In this document: positions 20,885 through 29,050 of the stretch, in pieces | Position numbering within the stretch: position 1 is the first letter of the stretch | Layout: every line of letters begins with the position of its first letter | From: Rhodobacteraceae bacterium KLH11 | GTDB taxonomy: Bacteria; Pseudomonadota; Alphaproteobacteria; Rhodobacterales; Rhodobacteraceae | Assembly: GCA_000158135.1 (NCBI GenBank) | Contig: DS999531.1 | Span: forward strand, 576,775 to 640,774 | Direction of reading: 5' to 3' | Length of the DNA stretch: 64,000 nucleotides | Notes under the pieces: generated by a model | Databases searched by the model: none | The model's input: the letters and a program-made list of their open reading frames with translations, nothing else | What the model was told of the DNA's origin: nothing | Made by a program: the position numbers and the translations under genes

Positions 20885-23503
20885 TTAATGTACAACCGCG
20901 TCGTCTGGCCGCGGGCGTTCCGACGTACCCAGCCGGTCGCCGATGATCAGGCCCTCGGAACCGGCAGATACCGGCACGACCTCACCATCCTTGATCTCAC
21001 CAGCCAGCAAAGCCTCGGCCAGAGGGTTCTGCAAGGCACGCTGGATCACACGCTTCAGCGGGCGGGCACCAAAGACCGGATCATAGCCTTCGTTGGCCAG
21101 CCATTCTTTGGCACCATCGTCCAACGCCAGCTCGATCTTGCGGGCAGCCAGACGTTTCTGCAGACGCGCCATCTGGATATCGACGATGCCATCCATATCA
21201 GCCCGTTTGAGCCGGTCGAAGATGATGGTCTCGTCCAGACGGTTCAGGAATTCGGGCCGGAAATGCGCCCGGACCGCATCCATCACATCCCGCCGCGCCT
21301 GCGCGCTGTCGGCACCTTCGGGCAACTGGCTGAGCGCCTGAGACCCAAGGTTCGACGTCAGGATGATCAGCGTTTGCTTGAAATCCACGGTGCGGCCCTG
21401 ACCATCGGTCAGCACGCCGTCATCGAGAACCTGCAACAGCACGTTGAACACATCCGGATGCGCCTTTTCGACCTCGTCAAACAGCACGACCTGATAGGGC
21501 CTGCGCCGCACGGCTTCGGTCAGCACACCGCCCTCGTCATAGCCGACATAGCCCGGAGGGGCACCGATCAGGCGGGCAACTGCGTGTTTCTCCATGAACT
21601 CGGACATGTCGATGCGCACCATCGCGTTGTCGTCGTCGAACAGGAAATTCGCCACGGCCTTGGTCAGCTCGGTTTTCCCCACGCCGGTGGGCCCGAGAAA
21701 CAGGAACGAACCCAGCGGACGACCTTCATCGTTCAGGCCCGCACGCGCACGGCGTACGGCGTTTGCGACAGCAGTCACCGCCGCATCCTGACCGATCACG
21801 CGGGAATGCAGATCGTCTTCCATCCGCAGCAGTTTCTCACGCTCGCCTTCCAGCATTTTCGAGGTCGGGATGCCGGTCCAGCGTTCGACCACCGAAGCGA
21901 TCTGTTCGGGGCGCACCGTTTCCTCGGCCATCATGGCGTTGCTCTCGGCATTCTCGGCCTCAGTCAGCTTTTTCTCAAGCTCGGGGATGACGCCATAAGA
22001 CAGCTCACCGGCTTTCGCCAGATTGCCCTCGCGCTTGGCAATCTCCAGATCAGCGCGCGCCTTGTCGAGCTGTTCTTTCAGATCCCGCGCGCCTGCCAGC
22101 TTGTCACGTTCGGCCTGCCATTGGGCGGTCATCTCAGCCGATTGCTCCTGCAGATCGGCCAGATCCTTTTGCAAGGTTTCCAGACGATCCTTGGAGGCCG
22201 CGTCATCTTCCAGCTTCAGCGCCTCTTCCTCGATCTGCATTTGCAGGATTTGGCGATCGAGCTGATCGAGTTCCTCGGGCTTGGAATCCACCTCCATCCG
22301 CAGACGCGACGCCGCTTCATCGACCAAATCGATGGCTTTGTCGGGCAGGAACCGGTCAGTGATATAGCGATGCGACAGGGTTGCCGCCGAGACCAGCGCC
22401 GAATCCGAGATGCGCACGCCGTGGTGCAACTCGTACTTTTCCTTGATGCCGCGCAGGATGCTGATCGTGTCCTCGACGGTCGGTTCCGCCACCACAACAG
22501 GCTGGAACCGGCGCGCAAGGGCCGCGTCTTTTTCCACATATTTGCGGTACTCATCCAGCGTGGTTGCGCCGATACAATGCAGCTCACCCCGGGCAAGCGC
22601 AGGCTTGATCAGGTTGGCGGCATCCATCGCGCCGTCAGACTTACCAGCCCCGACGAGCGTGTGCATCTCATCAATGAACAGGATGATCTCACCAGCGGCC
22701 TCGGTGACTTCGGTCAGAACCGCCTTGAGGCGTTCTTCGAACTCGCCACGGTATTTCGCACCGGCAATCAGCGCGCCCATATCAAGCGCGAGCAGCTTCT
22801 TGTCCTTCAGCGATTCCGGCACGTCACCGTTAATGACACGCAGGGCCATGCCCTCGGCAATCGCGGTTTTACCGACACCGGGTTCCCCGATCAGAACCGG
22901 ATTGTTCTTGGTTCGCCGCGACAGAACCTGCATCGAACGGCGGATTTCCTCATCGCGCCCGATGATCGGGTCGATCTTGCCTTCAGCCGCGGCCTCGGTC
23001 AGATCACGCGCGTATTTCTTGAGCGCGTCATAACCCTCTTCCGCCGACGCGGTGTCAGCAGTGCGGCCTTTACGAATGTCGTTGATGGCTTCGTTCAGCT
23101 TCTGCGCAGATACAGCACCGGCCTCCAAAGCGTCTTTGGCCTTGGATTTCACCATGCAAAGCGCCATCAGAACCCGTTCGACCGGCACAAAGCTGTCGCC
23201 CGCCTTGGTGGCAATCTTCGCGGCCTCGTCCAGAACCTTGGCGGTCTGGCCGTCCATGTAAATCTGGCTCGCGTCGCCGCTGACTTTCGGGATTTTGCCC
23301 ATCGCGGCATCCAGCGCCTCGACCACGCGGTTCGGCGCGCCGCCCGCGCGGGTGATCAGGTTGCTGGCCAGCCCCTGATCGTCATCCATCAATGCCTTGA
23401 GTATATGCGTCGGCTCCAGCCTCTGGTGCCCTTCGCGCAGCGCAATGGTCTGCGCCGCCTGCACGAAACCCCGTGCCCGCTCGGTGAACTTGTTCAAGTC
23501 CAT
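20885..23503 (-). CDS. clpB: ATP-dependent disaggregase ClpB
   Basis: 872 residues, full length for ClpB (Hsp104 family). N-terminal repeat domain (1-145), first AAA module with Walker A GEPGVGKT and Walker B LFIDEMH, the long middle coiled coil (about 410-525) that binds DnaK, and second AAA module with GPTGVGKT and LFDEVEKAH, ending in the helical D2 domain. It extracts polypeptides from aggregates together with DnaK/DnaJ. ATG at 23503 has AGGAGA upstream. The C-terminus lacks the IGF loop of ClpP partners, as expected. Confidence 0.97.
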   Translation of the reverse strand: MDLNKFTERARGFVQAAQTIALREGHQRLEPTHILKALMDDDQGLASNLITRAGGAPNRVVEALDAAMGKIPKVSGDASQIYMDGQTAKVLDEAAKIATKAGDSFVPVERVLMALCMVKSKAKDALEAGAVSAQKLNEAINDIRKGRTADTASAEEGYDALKKYARDLTEAAAEGKIDPIIGRDEEIRRSMQVLSRRTKNNPVLIGEPGVGKTAIAEGMALRVINGDVPESLKDKKLLALDMGALIAGAKYRGEFEERLKAVLTEVTEAAGEIILFIDEMHTLVGAGKSDGAMDAANLIKPALARGELHCIGATTLDEYRKYVEKDAALARRFQPVVVAEPTVEDTISILRGIKEKYELHHGVRISDSALVSAATLSHRYITDRFLPDKAIDLVDEAASRLRMEVDSKPEELDQLDRQILQMQIEEEALKLEDDAASKDRLETLQKDLADLQEQSAEMTAQWQAERDKLAGARDLKEQLDKARADLEIAKREGNLAKAGELSYGVIPELEKKLTEAENAESNAMMAEETVRPEQIASVVERWTGIPTSKMLEGEREKLLRMEDDLHSRVIGQDAAVTAVANAVRRARAGLNDEGRPLGSFLFLGPTGVGKTELTKAVANFLFDDDNAMVRIDMSEFMEKHAVARLIGAPPGYVGYDEGGVLTEAVRRRPYQVVLFDEVEKAHPDVFNVLLQVLDDGVLTDGQGRTVDFKQTLIILTSNLGSQALSQLPEGADSAQARRDVMDAVRAHFRPEFLNRLDETIIFDRLKRADMDGIVDIQMARLQKRLAARKIELALDDGAKEWLANEGYDPVFGARPLKRVIQRALQNPLAEALLAGEIKDGEVVPVSAGSEGLIIGDRLGTSERPRPDDAVVH

Positions 23504-23578
23504 GGTATTCTCCTTTTTTCAAGCGCCCCGTTGTGATGCGCCCGCTTGGCGGCACGCGTCGATTGAGGCCTCACATTC

Positions 23579-23607
23579 AATTTGGGAAATATCCGCGTGT
23601 ATTCAAG
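23579..23607 (-). promoter_or_regulatory. Candidate heat-shock (RpoH) promoter of clpB
   Basis: Read on the minus strand, CTTGAA (23602-23607) stands 15 bases before TCCCAAAT (about 23580-23587), resembling the sigma-32 elements CTTGAA and CCCCATNT. It lies about 75 bases upstream of clpB, whose homologues are RpoH-dependent. Sequence match is partial. Confidence 0.4.
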
Positions 23608-23708
23608 ACCGCCTGACCAGAATAGCACGCCCCGTATTCTGCACTTGCAATATCGCCAGAACTTGCCACAAACCGATGATATCGAAACGGTTTTGAGAAT
23701 GCTTTGCA

Positions 23709-24293
23709 ATGATCTCACTGCAAGACCTCCATCGCTGCGTCTCGGACCAGTGGTCGCCTGTAATCGGCGATCCAAGTCTGGCGGGATGGATCACGGTTGC
23801 CGCCTATGGGATCACCGCAGTTCTGAGTTTCAGGTCCGCGCGCCTTTCTGGTGATCGCGGTACACGGGTGTTCTGGCTGGCGTTGTCGGTCTTGATGGTC
23901 GCCCTCATGATCAACAAACAACTGGACCTGCAATCAGCGCTTACCGCAACAGGCCGTTGCCTTTCACAGATGCAGGGCTGGTACGAAAATCGGCGTTCAG
24001 TTCAGATCGGATTCATTCTGCTGGTGATCTTCAGCAGCATCTGTATTGCATTGGCCAGTATCTGGCTGCTTCGCAAGCAGTTGCACCAGATCGGGTTGGC
24101 CCTGATCGGGCTGATACTCCTGATCTGTTTCGTGCTGATCCGCGCCGCAGGGTTTCATAATTTCGATGCGCTGTTGAACACAAATATCCTGTTTATTCGC
24201 GTGAACTGGCTGATGGAGCTGTCGGGCATCGCCCTGATCGCCCTCAACGCCGTTTGGATAGCGCGACGCCGTCAACCGCGCGGGATGGAATAG
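23709..24293 (+). CDS. Hypothetical integral membrane protein
   Basis: 194 residues with about five predicted membrane helices (about residues 25-40, 55-72, 98-118, 128-148 and 165-185). A short periplasmic or cytoplasmic loop carries CLSQMQGWYENRR. No family recognised. Its end overlaps the end of the convergent lipoprotein gene by about 22 bases. Divergent from clpB, sharing the intergenic region. Confidence 0.7.
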   Translation: MISLQDLHRCVSDQWSPVIGDPSLAGWITVAAYGITAVLSFRSARLSGDRGTRVFWLALSVLMVALMINKQLDLQSALTATGRCLSQMQGWYENRRSVQIGFILLVIFSSICIALASIWLLRKQLHQIGLALIGLILLICFVLIRAAGFHNFDALLNTNILFIRVNWLMELSGIALIALNAVWIARRRQPRGME

Positions 24294-24592
24294 ACGCTGT
24301 AGCCACCGGTTTCTGCCATCTTTTCAGTGTTATACATCTCGATCAGAGATTGCTCGGCAAGGCTGCCTGTGGGGCACGAGACCAGATCAGCGGTGTGATC
24401 CAGAAATTCAACGGTAAAGGCCGTCTCGCCAGTGAACTGGCACCAGTCATCCTCGGACCGGTAGCCGCGTATCAGGCTCAGGTTGTCATTTGTGGGTGTC
24501 GGTGCTGCGCCAGTGTCAGGCGGGGGGCTTTGCCCGGCATCGTCACATGCGGCCAGCACTAACGCCGCGCCGAGCAAAATTATCTTTTTCAT
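24272..24592 (-). CDS. Small lipoprotein
   Basis: 106 residues from ATG 24592 (another ATG lies one codon upstream). The signal MKKIILLGAALVLAAC ends in a lipobox (LAAC, Cys16), so it should be lipidated and anchored to a membrane. After a P/T-rich linker comes a compact domain with two cysteines (WCQFTG and VSCPTG). No named family recognised. Confidence 0.75.
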   Translation of the reverse strand: MKKIILLGAALVLAACDDAGQSPPPDTGAAPTPTNDNLSLIRGYRSEDDWCQFTGETAFTVEFLDHTADLVSCPTGSLAEQSLIEMYNTEKMAETGGYSVYSIPRG

Positions 24593-24733
24593 CATTCTGT
24601 CCCTTGCTTTGAATGCCTGAACCTTAACACAAACCAAGAATTGATGGGGGAACTGCGTCACCGTTTGCTTCCCGCATGGACAGACCGCGCCGAACCCGTT
24701 ACCACGCAGGCGTTTGCCAAGAAGGAGCACCCC

Positions 24734-25438
24734 ATGTCCGACGACCGCCTGATCGTAGCCCTCGACGTTCCCAACGCCCTACAGGGCCTGGCCATGGCCG
24801 AACGGTTGGGGGATACCGTGTCATTCTACAAGATCGGGCTGGGAATGCTGACCGGCGGCGGGCTGGCACTGGCCAATGAGCTGAAACAGGATCATGGCAA
24901 GCGCATCTTTCTGGACATGAAGCTGTTCGATATCGGCAACACGGTGGAAAATGCGGTACACGGGCTGGCACAGTTTGATCTGGATTTTCTGACCGTCCAT
25001 GGCGATCCGCATGTGGTGCGGGCGGCAAAAGAGGGTGCCTCGGGCAAAGACATGAAAATTCTGGCGGTCACCATTCTGACCTCGCTGAACCGCGATGATC
25101 TGGATGCCAGCCTGCTGAAACCGGGCGACATGCAAGAACTGGTCGTGGAGCGCGCCGCCAAAGCATTTGAGGCCGGAGCAGACGGTGTCATCGCCAGCCC
25201 GCAAGAGGCCGCACTTATCCGCGCCCTGCCCCAATCCGAGGGCCGGTTGATCGTCACCCCCGGGGTGCGTCCGGCAGGCGCAGCTTTGGGTGACCAAAAG
25301 CGGGTGGCAACCCCGGCCAGCGCGATCGGCGACGGCGCCGACCATATCGTTGTGGGCCGCCCGGTCTATCAGGCAAACGACCCCAAAGCGGCGGCACAGG
25401 CGGTTCTGGATGAGTTAAATTCTTTGACGCACCAATAA
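24734..25438 (+). CDS. pyrF: Orotidine 5'-phosphate decarboxylase
   Basis: 234 residues from ATG 24734 (GGAG seven bases upstream). Final step of UMP synthesis: decarboxylation of OMP. The active-site tetrad appears in FLDMKLFDIGNTVEN (the Lys-Asp-x-x-x-x-Asp set) and the phosphate loop in VTPGVRP, with the C-terminal IVVGRPVYQANDP. Length is typical of bacterial group I enzymes. It stands alone, as usual for pyrF. Confidence 0.97.
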   Translation: MSDDRLIVALDVPNALQGLAMAERLGDTVSFYKIGLGMLTGGGLALANELKQDHGKRIFLDMKLFDIGNTVENAVHGLAQFDLDFLTVHGDPHVVRAAKEGASGKDMKILAVTILTSLNRDDLDASLLKPGDMQELVVERAAKAFEAGADGVIASPQEAALIRALPQSEGRLIVTPGVRPAGAALGDQKRVATPASAIGDGADHIVVGRPVYQANDPKAAAQAVLDELNSLTHQ

Positions 25439-25499
25439 CCGGCAGCCCGGAAACAGGCAGGATTTGTGGCAGCAATGCTCTGCAAGCAATTGACGTAGG

Positions 25500-25692
25500 G
25501 TCAATTTTCCGCCCATCCGCGCCAAATCGTCCCTGTGCCCCAAAACACACATGCAGAACATGAGTTTCGGCGCGTCGCGCTTGCGACTACCGAAACCGGC
25601 TGATTTGCGCGAGTCTGAACCTGAGACACTCCCCAACGGGCTTGCACTTCCTGAGGTCCGTTACTTTCCCCCCGCAATCGCGGGGGGTTTCT
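25500..25692 (+). ncRNA. Candidate small RNA between pyrF and excalibur gene
   Basis: A gene-free stretch of 290 bases ends in a strong hairpin with T-run. Inside it GTTTCGG (about 25563-25569) pairs with CCGAAAC (about 25589-25595), and an inner GTCGC/GCGAC stem is also present. TTGACG at about 25491 sits in an ATTGAC/GTCAAT inverted pair and could be a -35. No known RNA family recognised; it could simply be a long pyrF 3' UTR. Confidence 0.3.
25668..25692 (+). terminator. Strong Rho-independent terminator
   Basis: CCCCCCGC at 25668-25675 pairs with GCGGGGGG at 25680-25687 around AATC, followed by TTTCTTTTC. Positioned to end transcription on the plus strand, 230 bases after pyrF. Confidence 0.9.
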
Positions 25693-25725
25693 TTTCAAGG
25701 TTTCCGCCCACCAGATCGCCACATG

Positions 25726-26136
25726 TCAAGGTTTGAGAAACTTGGCCGTTCCAACGGTACGTTGTTTCGGAGTTTCTACCGGCCGCGGCGCCTCAGGTGC
25801 AGGCCTCGGAGTCGCTGTACGGTGTGGCTGTTGCACTCCAAATGAGCCACAGGCGACCCCATCGCCATCGGGATCGTTACGCGTGTGATACCCCGGCGCG
25901 CCTTTGCGAAACGGTCCCGCCCCCAAAGCGCGCGCCGCGTCACATCCGGCCAGCGCCACCAGATGGATCACAGCCTCATGGCGCTCATAGTCGGACACCC
26001 GCAAATAGACACCAATAGCAATCATCCCGGTCGTCAACGGCAAAGCCAACACCATCAACAAGATACGGAACGGAGACAGCGCCCGCCTGCGCAACGCATC
26101 CGCGCGCCTCTGGCGGCGCATCAAACGCGGACTCAT
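25726..26136 (-). CDS. Excalibur-domain membrane protein
   Basis: 136 residues from ATG 26136 (GGAAGG seven bases upstream). A basic N-terminus (RRQRRADALRRRAL) precedes one membrane helix (about 24-46). The outer part carries an excalibur calcium-binding motif of the form GCDAARALG...YHTRNDPDGDGVACG, with the DPDGDGVAC signature, then a proline-rich tail. Excalibur domains are found in cell-surface nucleases and wall proteins; here no nuclease domain accompanies it. Role unknown; surface localisation inferred. Confidence 0.8.
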   Translation of the reverse strand: MSPRLMRRQRRADALRRRALSPFRILLMVLALPLTTGMIAIGVYLRVSDYERHEAVIHLVALAGCDAARALGAGPFRKGAPGYHTRNDPDGDGVACGSFGVQQPHRTATPRPAPEAPRPVETPKQRTVGTAKFLKP

Positions 26137-26241
26137 ATCGCGCCCTTCCGTGGGTTTGTCGGTTTTCATGTCAGATGCGGTACACCCCATATGTGGCAAA
26201 GCCATGGCCGCGCCCGACACGGACCGGGGAAATCTGTGCCT

Positions 26242-26649
26242 TCAGCGAATGACATGCACCGCACATTTGGCATGGCGCACTACATGAGTTGCTGTCGATC
26301 CCAACAGCAGATCCTGCATGCCCGGGCGATGTGAGGCCATGATGATCAGATCCGGTTTGTTGACCTCAGCCCAATCCAGAATCGTGCGTCCGGAATGGCC
26401 CTCAACCACCAGCCCGCGGGCATTCGGAAGGCCCTCGGCCAGTTTATCAAGCTCGGCTTGAACGGCTTTGCGTGCCTCTGTCAGATATTCGACGGGCATG
26501 TAAGAGATCGCATAGTCGGGAATATGCTCGACCACATGCAGCAACACGACCTTCGCCTCGGGCGTCGCCAGCACCTGCGCCAGCTTTAATGCGCCCGAGA
26601 TATCGCGTTCAACATCAAAAGAAATGGGAACAAGGATGTTGTGATACAT
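26242..26649 (-). CDS. Universal stress protein, UspA family
   Basis: 135 residues, single Usp domain. Starts MYHNILVPISFD and ends with the nucleotide-binding pattern GMQDLLLGSTATHVVRHAKCAVHVIR (G-x-x-x-x-x-x-G-S). Such proteins bind ATP or AMP and accumulate under stress. RBS GGAGG lies just upstream of ATG 26649. Separated by ~110 bases from the excalibur gene on the same strand. Confidence 0.92.
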   Translation of the reverse strand: MYHNILVPISFDVERDISGALKLAQVLATPEAKVVLLHVVEHIPDYAISYMPVEYLTEARKAVQAELDKLAEGLPNARGLVVEGHSGRTILDWAEVNKPDLIIMASHRPGMQDLLLGSTATHVVRHAKCAVHVIR

Positions 26650-26715
26650 AGCTCGCGCCTCCTTTGTTGCGCAACCATCCTGCCCGGTGCCCCCTCGCCT
26701 GTGCCTTGATTCAGA

Positions 26716-27042
26716 TCAGGTTTCGCCGAATGTCTCGGCGACATCATACATCACCGGCTCAAAGCTCTTGCACAGCTCATTCACGCGGCGGTTTCGTTCG
26801 CGCATCTCGGGGGTGCGCAGCATCGCCAGAAAATCCTCACGCCGTTCCCATTGCGAATAATTGGCAATCCGGGTCTGCGCGTCATTCACATGCAACCCGG
26901 CCGAGATGAACCCCGGCTGTTTTGAAATGAACGAGGCGTAGGCATCCGTCAGGGCCTCAAGAAGATCCTGGCAGGTTCCAGGGGTCATCTCGAACGTGGT
27001 GATGACGGTCTGGTAACTGTTGGATTTGGAAATCTGCGGCAT
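26716..27042 (-). CDS. Antibiotic biosynthesis monooxygenase (ABM) domain protein
   Basis: 108 residues from ATG 27042 (GGAGAA upstream). The ferredoxin-like ABM fold is recognised by FEMTPGTCQDLLEALTDAYASF, then QPGFISAGLHVNDAQTRIANYSQWERREDFLAML. Members include quinol monooxygenases and heme-degrading or simple dimeric small proteins; without the context of a pathway no substrate can be assigned. Divergent from the broken barrel gene. Confidence 0.8.
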   Translation of the reverse strand: MPQISKSNSYQTVITTFEMTPGTCQDLLEALTDAYASFISKQPGFISAGLHVNDAQTRIANYSQWERREDFLAMLRTPEMRERNRRVNELCKSFEPVMYDVAETFGET

Positions 27043-27194
27043 CTGGCTTCTCCTTTTAGCTGGAGTCAGCCTAGCACAGCTTTTGAAAACGCCACCTGTT
27101 TCCTGCACCTAAACCGGCAGTGACGCGGAAAAACTTTCTCAATCCTGAACAAGATACTAACCATCCGTTAACCATGTCTGCGGATGCTGCGGGC

Positions 27195-27720
27195 ATGATG
27201 CGTCTGGTTCTCATCTCTGTGTTGCTTGCGGCGGCAGGCACCTCGGCCTGGGCCGGGGCCTGGCTGCGCGAGAAAGGATCAAGCTTCACCGCCATTTCAG
27301 TGACTACATTCGAAGAGGGTGAGGGAGGTTACAAATACAAATCCTCGCTTTATGCCGAATGGGGGCTGCGCGAGAATTTGACCATCGGGCTTGATGCCGA
27401 AGAACATCAGGACCTCTACGGCCATGCCCTGGTCTTTGCCCGTATCCCAATCGCCGATTTCTCACAGGCAGGCCGGTTTGCGGCCGAATTCGGCGTCGGG
27501 GCGCACCACCGTCAGCGCAGCACCTGGGCGCTCTAAAAAGCCACGCTGTCTTATGGCAAAGGGATACAGACCGGTTGGGGCGCGGGTTGGCTAGCCGTTG
27601 ACACTGCGCTTGAATATCGCACCCATGACGCGCTGGTCCGCAAGCTGGATTTCATGCCCGTCTGGCTGAGGCGTACAATTCGTCGTCCACACCGTCGAGG
27701 CCTACGCGGATCACATAATC
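27195..27720 (+). pseudogene. Exported outer-membrane-type protein with in-frame stop
   Basis: Starts at ATG 27195 with a signal peptide (MMRLVLISVLLAAAGTSAWA). The mature part looks like a beta-barrel or adhesion-type protein with alternating pattern (GSSFTAISVTTFEEGEGGY, SLYAEWGLRENLTIGLDAE). At 27534-27536 CTC TAA AAA interrupts the frame; the same frame stays open for ~50 more residues (ATLSYGKGIQTGWGAGWLAVDTALEYR) before similarity decays near 27665. The 3' end is lost at the IS630 patch. One point mutation and a truncation make it nonfunctional. Confidence 0.7.
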
Positions 27721-27732
27721 CGGCCCGACTTT

Positions 27733-27890
27733 CTAACAATCATGCACGCCTTCCTGGTCCTTAAAACGGCGCATGAGCCCCGCTTCGACGTGCTTTGCTG
27801 TCCATGCTTCGTAGAATGCTGCGTAGGCTTCGCGATCTTGTTTGGATGCTTGCTTCCAGGTTGCGTGTGCATACCGCAACAAAAATTCGT
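27733..27890 (-). pseudogene. Possible C-terminal gene fragment on minus strand
   Basis: Codons read on the minus strand give an amphipathic, protein-like segment (ATWKQASKQDREAYAAFYEAW then MRRFKDQEG) ending at TAG 27733. Its upstream side runs antisense into the IS630 fragment and so is not original. I do not recognise the family; it may be the tail of a gene cut by the IS, or chance. Confidence 0.3.
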
Positions 27891-28127
27891 GTTGGCCTTC
27901 AATGGCCCATGGGGCACGCAGACCTTTATCGCCGGGCTGACGCAGAACACCCTGATCGCACCTTGGGTGATCAATGGCGCAATGAACGGGGTGGCTTTCG
28001 ACACGTACTTCGAAATGCAACTGGTCCCGGTGCTTGACATGATCCGTCCTCCCAAACAGGATGAACCACATCTAATCCTCAATGGGAATCCCTCGCGATT
28101 CAGGTTCAGACCGAAAAGCTTTAATGC
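27890..28127 (+). pseudogene. IS630-family transposase, 3' half
   Basis: The translation in the frame of the RTX fragment reads WGTQTFIAGLTQNTLIAPWVINGAMNGVAFDTYFEMQLVPVL, a core stretch of IS630/mariner-type DDE transposases (between the first and second catalytic Asp). The second Asp-containing block has been replaced and the C-terminus is gone. Bases 28085-28128, read on the minus strand, resemble the left terminal sequence at 36975-37018 (shared TAAAGC, CTGAATCG and GGGATTC), which suggests the right inverted repeat. The left half of the element is missing. Confidence 0.7.
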
Positions 28128-28129
28128 GA

Positions 28130-28704
28130 CGAGTTTTGACGACGTCAATGCGTCGTCTATTGCTCCCGGCAGCGCATTCACGCTGGAACTGCTGCACTTT
28201 AGCAACCAAGAGGCGAATGCCGCCACCATCGACAATATTGACAACCTGCCCGCTGTCCTGAACGCATTGCAGGCAGAAGATTTAGGCAACGACGGCGATG
28301 ATTTCATCTTCGATGACCGCGGCAGAGATGTGATCAAAGAGGGCGGAGACAATGAAGCGCTCTTTGGTGGTCATGGCCGTGGCACGATCTACGGCGGTGA
28401 GGGTGACGACCTGATCAACGGCGGACGTGGCCGTGATAAGCTGGACGGCGGTGAAGGGGACGACATCTTCGTCAACGTCGATGGCGGCGATGTGTTCCAC
28501 TTCTACCGCAATTTCGGGAATGATGAAGTCTACGGAGATGAGATCGAGATAGACCAGCTCCTGTTTGCCAAAGTAAACGACGATGACATCATGATCGAAG
28601 AAGTCGATGGGACACGCGCCGTAACTGTCAGCGGCGAGGAGACCTTCGGCACCGTCAGGATCTTTGACGATGAGTATGAAGACAACAGCCTGCCGTTTGC
28701 CTGA
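28130..28704 (+). pseudogene. RTX-repeat protein, C-terminal fragment
   Basis: In frame with the IS630 relic, an acidic region holds three to four nonapeptide calcium-binding repeats of the GGxGxDxxx type (GGHGRGTIY, GGEGDDLIN, GGRGRDKLD, GGEGDDIFV), followed by an acidic domain of ~100 residues and a C-terminus ending NSLPFA, as in type I secretion substrates. The open frame from 27742 fuses it to transposase codons, so its own N-terminus has been removed. An extracellular toxin, protease or adhesin may have been lost; expression from the joint is doubtful. Confidence 0.7.
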
Positions 28705-29050
28705 TTTCGTATCAGGCCCAGCCGGTGTGGCCTCTGGACGATTTAGCACCAAGGCGGGGCGAACTTTATTGTGTGTCCAGCGTGAAAGATTCCATTTCCA
28801 ATTTACCCTCTATATGAAGAATCGGCTCCTACCGCAGTCCTCATTACTACTATTTCTCTATGCCATTGGACCGTCCAACTACCGTCGTATACTGGCGGTG
28901 AGTTCGGAGCCTGGCGAACAACGCGCAAGGTCGCGTTCCGGGAAAATATGAGCATGTGAAAGAGTCGCAGTCAGATATCAAATTTTGTCAAAAAACTGTG
29001 ATAGTGCGCATTTAGGACATCTCCAAATTAGCCTTTTTGGAGAGATTTTG
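28705..29050. other. Gene-free stretch upstream of the phosphoesterase
   Basis: About 345 bases without a coding frame. It holds a promoter-like pair and an overlapping palindrome (listed separately) and a ~155-base leader before the next start. No other structure was recognised. Confidence 0.5.
28866..28893 (+). promoter_or_regulatory. Promoter with palindromic operator-like -35
   Basis: TTGGAC (28866-28871) and TATACT (28888-28893) are 16 bases apart, a good sigma-70 match. The -35 is half of a 13-base perfect palindrome, TTGGAC-C-GTCCAA (28866-28878), a plausible repressor site. It should drive the phosphoesterase gene ~155 bases downstream. Confidence 0.5.

Noticed and set aside
20888..23536. 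882-codon frame on plus strand inside clpB
   Set aside because: Antisense of intact clpB; same high-GC shadow effect.
27733..28071. 112-codon minus-strand frame as a full gene
   Set aside because: Its first part is antisense to the IS630 transposase fragment; only the last ~50 codons look protein-like and are listed as a possible fragment.
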